The notes beneath the pieces were generated by a model. It was not told the DNA's origin, searched no databases, and saw nothing but the letters and a program-made list of their open reading frames with translations. A stretch of 64,000 bases of DNA, taken from positions 930,001 to 994,000 of the forward strand of contig NZ_CP088018.1 in the NCBI RefSeq assembly GCF_021049265.1. Reading direction: 5' to 3'. The stretch is from Ruania suaedae. GTDB taxonomy: Bacteria > Actinomycetota > Actinomycetes > Actinomycetales > Beutenbergiaceae. This document shows positions 60,840 to 64,000 of the stretch, one piece after another. Position 1 is the stretch's first letter, and every line of letters starts with the position of its first letter. The position numbers were made by a program, and so were the translations under genes.

Positions 60840-63302
60840 ATGACTTCACTGTTCGACGACCTGCCGCTGTTCCCCTCCGCCACCGTCCCGGCCGGAGGTG
60901 ACTCCCACCTGCCCCGCGTGCCCTCACGGGAGGCCGATGAGGAGGGGCCAGGAGAGGGCGAGGGGACGCCGTCGTTGGCTGCCGACGCACTCCTGGACGG
61001 GTTGAACCCGCAGCAGAAGGCGGCCGTGGAGCACGCCGGCGGGCAGCTGCTGATCATCGCCGGTGCCGGGTCGGGCAAGACCCGGGTGCTCACCCACCGC
61101 ATCGCCCACCTGCTCGCCACCGGGCGCGCGCGCCCGGGGCAGATTCTCGCGATCACCTTCACCAACAAGGCAGCCGCGGAGATGCGCGAGCGGGTGGCCG
61201 AGCTGGTCGGCCCGCGCGCCTCGGTGATGTGGGTCTCGACCTTCCACTCGGCGTGTGTGCGGATCCTGCGCCGCGAGGCCAAGACGCTGGGCCTGCGGTC
61301 CTCGTTCTCCATCTACGACGCCGCCGACTCCCAGCGGCTGATGACGCTGGTGTGCCGGGAGCTGGACCTGGACCCCAAACGCTTCCCGCCGAAGGCGTTC
61401 AGCCGCCGGGTCTCCGACCTCAAGAACGAGCTGATCGACCCCGACAGCCACGCCGCCGAGGTGAGCGACTCCAACCCGTACGAGCAGAACCTGCTCGCCG
61501 CCTACCGCCTGTACGACGAGCGGCTCCGGCAGGCGCACGCCCTCGACTTCGACGACATCATCATGATGACGGTGAACCTGCTGCAGGCCTTCCCCGCCGT
61601 GGCCGAGCACTACCGCCGCCGGTTCCGACACATCCTGGTGGATGAGTACCAGGACACCAACCACGCCCAGTACGTGCTGGTGCGCGAGCTCGCCGGGGTC
61701 AGTGCCCGACCCGATGATGGCGCCGCTCCGGCCGCCGAGGCAGTGCCACCGGCCGAGCTGACGGTGGTGGGCGATTCCGACCAGTCGATCTACGCCTTCC
61801 GCGGGGCCACGATCCGTAACATCCTCGAGTTCGAGGGTGACTACCCGAACGCGCGCACCATCGTGCTGGAGCAGAACTACCGCTCCACCCAGACGATCCT
61901 GTCGGCCGCGAACGCGGTGATCGCCAAGAATGCCGGACGGCGGGCGAAGAACCTGTGGACCGACTCCGGTGGCGGCACCCAGATCGTCGGCTACGTGGCC
62001 GACAACGAGCACGAAGAGGCCCGCTTCATCGCCGAGGAGATCGACCGCCTCATCGACGCCGGCGAGATCAATCCGCGCGATGTCGCCGTGTTCTACCGGA
62101 CCAACGCCCAGTCCCGTGCGCTGGAAGAGGTGTTCATCCGCACCGGCCTGCCCTACAAGGTGGTCGGGGGGACCCGCTTCTACGAGCGCAAGGAGATCAA
62201 GGACGCGATCGCCTATCTGCGCGCGATCGCCAACCCGGACGACTCGGTGAACCTGCGCCGGATCCTGAACGTGCCCAAGCGCGGCCTCGGGGACCGGGCC
62301 GAGGCGATGCTGGCCGCCCACGCCGAGCGGGAGCGGGTCTCCTTCGGCGCGGCGATCGAGGACCTGGACCACGTGCTCGGGCTCGCCACCCGGTCGATGA
62401 CGGCCGCGCGCGGGTTCGCCGAGATGATGCGCGAGCTGCGGGCGCTCGCCGAGGGCGGGGCCACGCCGGCCGAGGTGCTCGACGCCGCACTGGACAACTC
62501 CGGCTACCTGGCGGAGCTGCGCGCCAGCAACGACCCGCAGGACCACTCCCGGGTGGAGAACCTCGCCGAGCTGCACGCGGTGGCGGCCGAGTTCACCGAG
62601 AACGAGCCCGAGGGCGACCTCGGGGACTTCCTCGAGCGGGTCTCCCTGGTGGCCGACGCCGACCAGATCCCCGACGACGACGCCGGCATGGTCACGCTGA
62701 TGACCGTGCACACCGCGAAGGGCCTGGAGTTCCCGGCGGTGTTCGTCACCGGCCTGGAGGACGGGACGTTCCCGCACCAGCGCGCCCTCGCCGATCCGAA
62801 CGAGCTGGCCGAGGAGCGGCGGCTGGCGTATGTGGCGCTCACCCGCGCCCGCGAGCGGTTGTACCTGACCCGCGCCGGCGTGCGGACCTCCTTCGGGATG
62901 CCGAACGAGCAGCCCGCGAGCCGGTTCCTCAGCGATGTGCCTGCGGAGCTGCTCGACTGGAAGCGCGAGGAGTCCTCGATGGCGACGCTGCGCGCCGGGC
63001 GCAGCGGGTACGGCGGGTTCAACCGGTCGGGCGGCCAGGGCGAGCGGCGTGGGTCGCGGGGACCCTCCGGCCCGGTCGTGACCACCACCCGCGGGGAGCG
63101 GCCCGCCTCGTTCGGCTCGGCCACCCCGCGCGGGGAGGTACCCACGCTCGACATCGGCGACAAGGTCACCCACGACGCCTACGGCATGGGCCGGGTGGTG
63201 GCCATCGAAGGGACGGGGAGCAACGCCGTCGCGAAGATCGACTTCGGTGACAGCGGGACCAAGCGGCTGCTGCTGCGCTACTCACCGGTGGAGAAGCTGT
63301 AA
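60840..63302 (+). CDS. pcrA: ATP-dependent DNA helicase UvrD/PcrA
   Basis: 820 residues, superfamily 1A helicase. Motifs in order: GAGSGKTRVLTHRIAHLL (I), TFHSACVRILRRE (Ib-region), VDEYQDTNHAQY (II), GDSDQSIYAFRGA (III), EQNYRSTQTIL (IV), VTLMTVHTAKGLEFPAVFV (V), VALTRARERLYLTRA (VI). The C-terminus ends in a Tudor-like module (GDKVTHDAYGMGRVVAIEG) that contacts RNA polymerase in PcrA. The N-terminal ~50 residues are an unconserved acidic lead. Works in nucleotide excision and transcription-coupled repair. Confidence 0.97.
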   Translation: MTSLFDDLPLFPSATVPAGGDSHLPRVPSREADEEGPGEGEGTPSLAADALLDGLNPQQKAAVEHAGGQLLIIAGAGSGKTRVLTHRIAHLLATGRARPGQILAITFTNKAAAEMRERVAELVGPRASVMWVSTFHSACVRILRREAKTLGLRSSFSIYDAADSQRLMTLVCRELDLDPKRFPPKAFSRRVSDLKNELIDPDSHAAEVSDSNPYEQNLLAAYRLYDERLRQAHALDFDDIIMMTVNLLQAFPAVAEHYRRRFRHILVDEYQDTNHAQYVLVRELAGVSARPDDGAAPAAEAVPPAELTVVGDSDQSIYAFRGATIRNILEFEGDYPNARTIVLEQNYRSTQTILSAANAVIAKNAGRRAKNLWTDSGGGTQIVGYVADNEHEEARFIAEEIDRLIDAGEINPRDVAVFYRTNAQSRALEEVFIRTGLPYKVVGGTRFYERKEIKDAIAYLRAIANPDDSVNLRRILNVPKRGLGDRAEAMLAAHAERERVSFGAAIEDLDHVLGLATRSMTAARGFAEMMRELRALAEGGATPAEVLDAALDNSGYLAELRASNDPQDHSRVENLAELHAVAAEFTENEPEGDLGDFLERVSLVADADQIPDDDAGMVTLMTVHTAKGLEFPAVFVTGLEDGTFPHQRALADPNELAEERRLAYVALTRARERLYLTRAGVRTSFGMPNEQPASRFLSDVPAELLDWKREESSMATLRAGRSGYGGFNRSGGQGERRGSRGPSGPVVTTTRGERPASFGSATPRGEVPTLDIGDKVTHDAYGMGRVVAIEGTGSNAVAKIDFGDSGTKRLLLRYSPVEKL

Positions 63303-63775
63303 GGGTGCGGTGACGCCGGCCCTTGGCGGTACCCGAGGCAACTAGCGTCGAGGCCGATGACCTCCCGAGCGCAGCGACGCGATGCCATGCCGGTGGCCCC
63401 ACCTGTGCCCGCTTCGGATCTGCGCCGCCGGGCAGAGGTGCCACGACCCCTGGCACCTGGAGTCGCGACTTCAGAACCCGCCGGCGCGGCTGTACTGCCG
63501 GGCTGACGGCGGCGACTGGGTTCTGGTAGCGGACTGGACCGTGTTCAGCGTGGTCACCGGCCTCGTGGGGCTGGGACTGCTCGCGTGGGCGATCGTCCTC
63601 TGGCGGCGCGCATCCGGATCCAACAGACGGGCGTGACGCCACCCGTGCCACTAGTGGCACCTGTGGCCCGGTGCCCGTCGATTGCGTTCGGCCCGGGAAG
63701 GCGACGCGCCCACGCGCGGTGACCGGCGCGAGCCCGCCCCGGGGCTAGCCTCACCTTGAGGTGAGGAGGAGGCAC
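63303..63775. other. Gap after pcrA, possible small broken gene
   Basis: 473 bp. An ATG at 63358 follows TAGCGT by eight bases but its frame stops after 49 codons. Another frame (63382-63636) ends in one hydrophobic helix, FSVVTGLVGLGLLAWAIVLW with a basic tail. Together they could be one small membrane protein broken by a frameshift, or chance. It also contains the 16-bp palindrome GTGCCACTAGTGGCAC (63645-63660), which could act as a hairpin terminator. Confidence 0.3.
63749..63766. promoter_or_regulatory. Inverted repeat at the acyltransferase promoter
   Basis: CCTCACCT-TG-AGGTGAGG, 8-bp perfect arms, overlapping a TAGCCT -10-like hexamer (63746-63751) and ending just before the ribosome site GAGGAGG. 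Possible operator; no regulator can be named. Confidence 0.4.
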
Positions 63776-64000
63776 GTGGCTGCGCACACGGATGCTGCGA
63801 GCAGGGCCCCGGCCGCGTCCTTGCGTCGCGGCCGTATCGAGGGCCTCGACGGCGTGCGCGCGCTGGCGATCATCGCGGTGCTGATCTACCACCTCCGCCC
63901 CCACAGCCTCCCGGGCGGCTACCTCGGCGTCGACGTCTTCTTCGTCATCTCCGGCTTCCTCATCACCACGCTGCTGGTGCGCGAGCTACGCGACCACGGC
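63776..64000 (+). CDS. Acyltransferase-3 family membrane protein (OatA-like), N-terminal part
   Basis: First 75 codons, cut by the window end. [20 protein letters not shown] followed by [20 protein letters not shown] is the unmistakable Acyltransferase-3 opening (first two helices, conserved His and the [12 protein letters not shown] motif). Such proteins O-acetylate peptidoglycan, polysaccharides or lipids. GTG at 63776 has GAGGAGGAGG upstream. Confidence 0.92.
   Translation, partial: MAAHTDAASRAPAASLRRGRIEGLDGVRALAIIAVLIYHLRPHSLPGGYLGVDVFFVISGFLITTLLVRELRDHG

Overview
The window is chromosomal DNA of a high-GC Gram-positive actinobacterium. Evidence: strong G/C bias at third codon positions, frequent GTG starts, many genes whose start lies directly at the predicted transcription start, and actinobacterial gene neighbourhoods (mazG-eno-ftsB-DUF501-ppx, nrtR-nadABC-desulfurase, DUF3817-guaA, guaB3). 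A Micrococcales relative is likely, but the genus cannot be fixed from sequence alone. No rRNA, tRNA or CRISPR array was found.

Layout. 1-4.8 kb: NAD de novo synthesis operon (nrtR, nadA, nadB, nadC, cysteine desulfurase) on the minus strand behind a perfect inverted repeat that is probably the NrtR operator. 4.8-7.9 kb: a two-component system diverging from a CPBP membrane protease. 7.9-13.5 kb: housekeeping block (lipoprotein, mazG, eno, HEAGH membrane protein, ftsB, DUF501, ppx). 13.5-16.7 kb: sugar porter, VOC protein, guaB3. 16.7-18.7 kb: toxin-antitoxin material, namely an intact HTH-MntA/HepT pair and a CopG antitoxin with a truncated toxin. 18.8-29.6 kb: fumC, pepN, GNAT, nucleoside transporter, ackA/pta and SURF1.

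29.6-39.7 kb is an accessory island of visibly lower GC. It holds a 1795-residue nuclease-NACHT-helical-repeat protein of the STAND anti-phage type, an Mrr-like nuclease gene, an IS3-family element with unusually long inverted repeats, and a two-gene PIN-domain module. The core resumes with DUF3817-guaA, a glycosyltransferase, a FbpABC-type transporter, a CobO-like protein and a NUDIX hydrolase.

49.4-53.5 kb is a divergent PspC-domain membrane-stress cluster with its own histidine kinase and regulator. 53.5-60.2 kb holds a deazaflavin-type oxidoreductase, a TetR/MFS exporter pair with a well-formed operator-promoter, a Na/phosphate cotransporter behind a three-repeat PHO box, and a chromate transporter. 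60.2-60.7 kb is a HigBA-type locus whose toxin has lost its middle but kept its start, stop, promoter and operator. The window ends with pcrA/uvrD and the start of an acyltransferase-3 gene.

Across the window at least eight genes show a -10-like hexamer followed by exactly six bases and then the start codon, which indicates leaderless mRNAs and helps to fix several starts.
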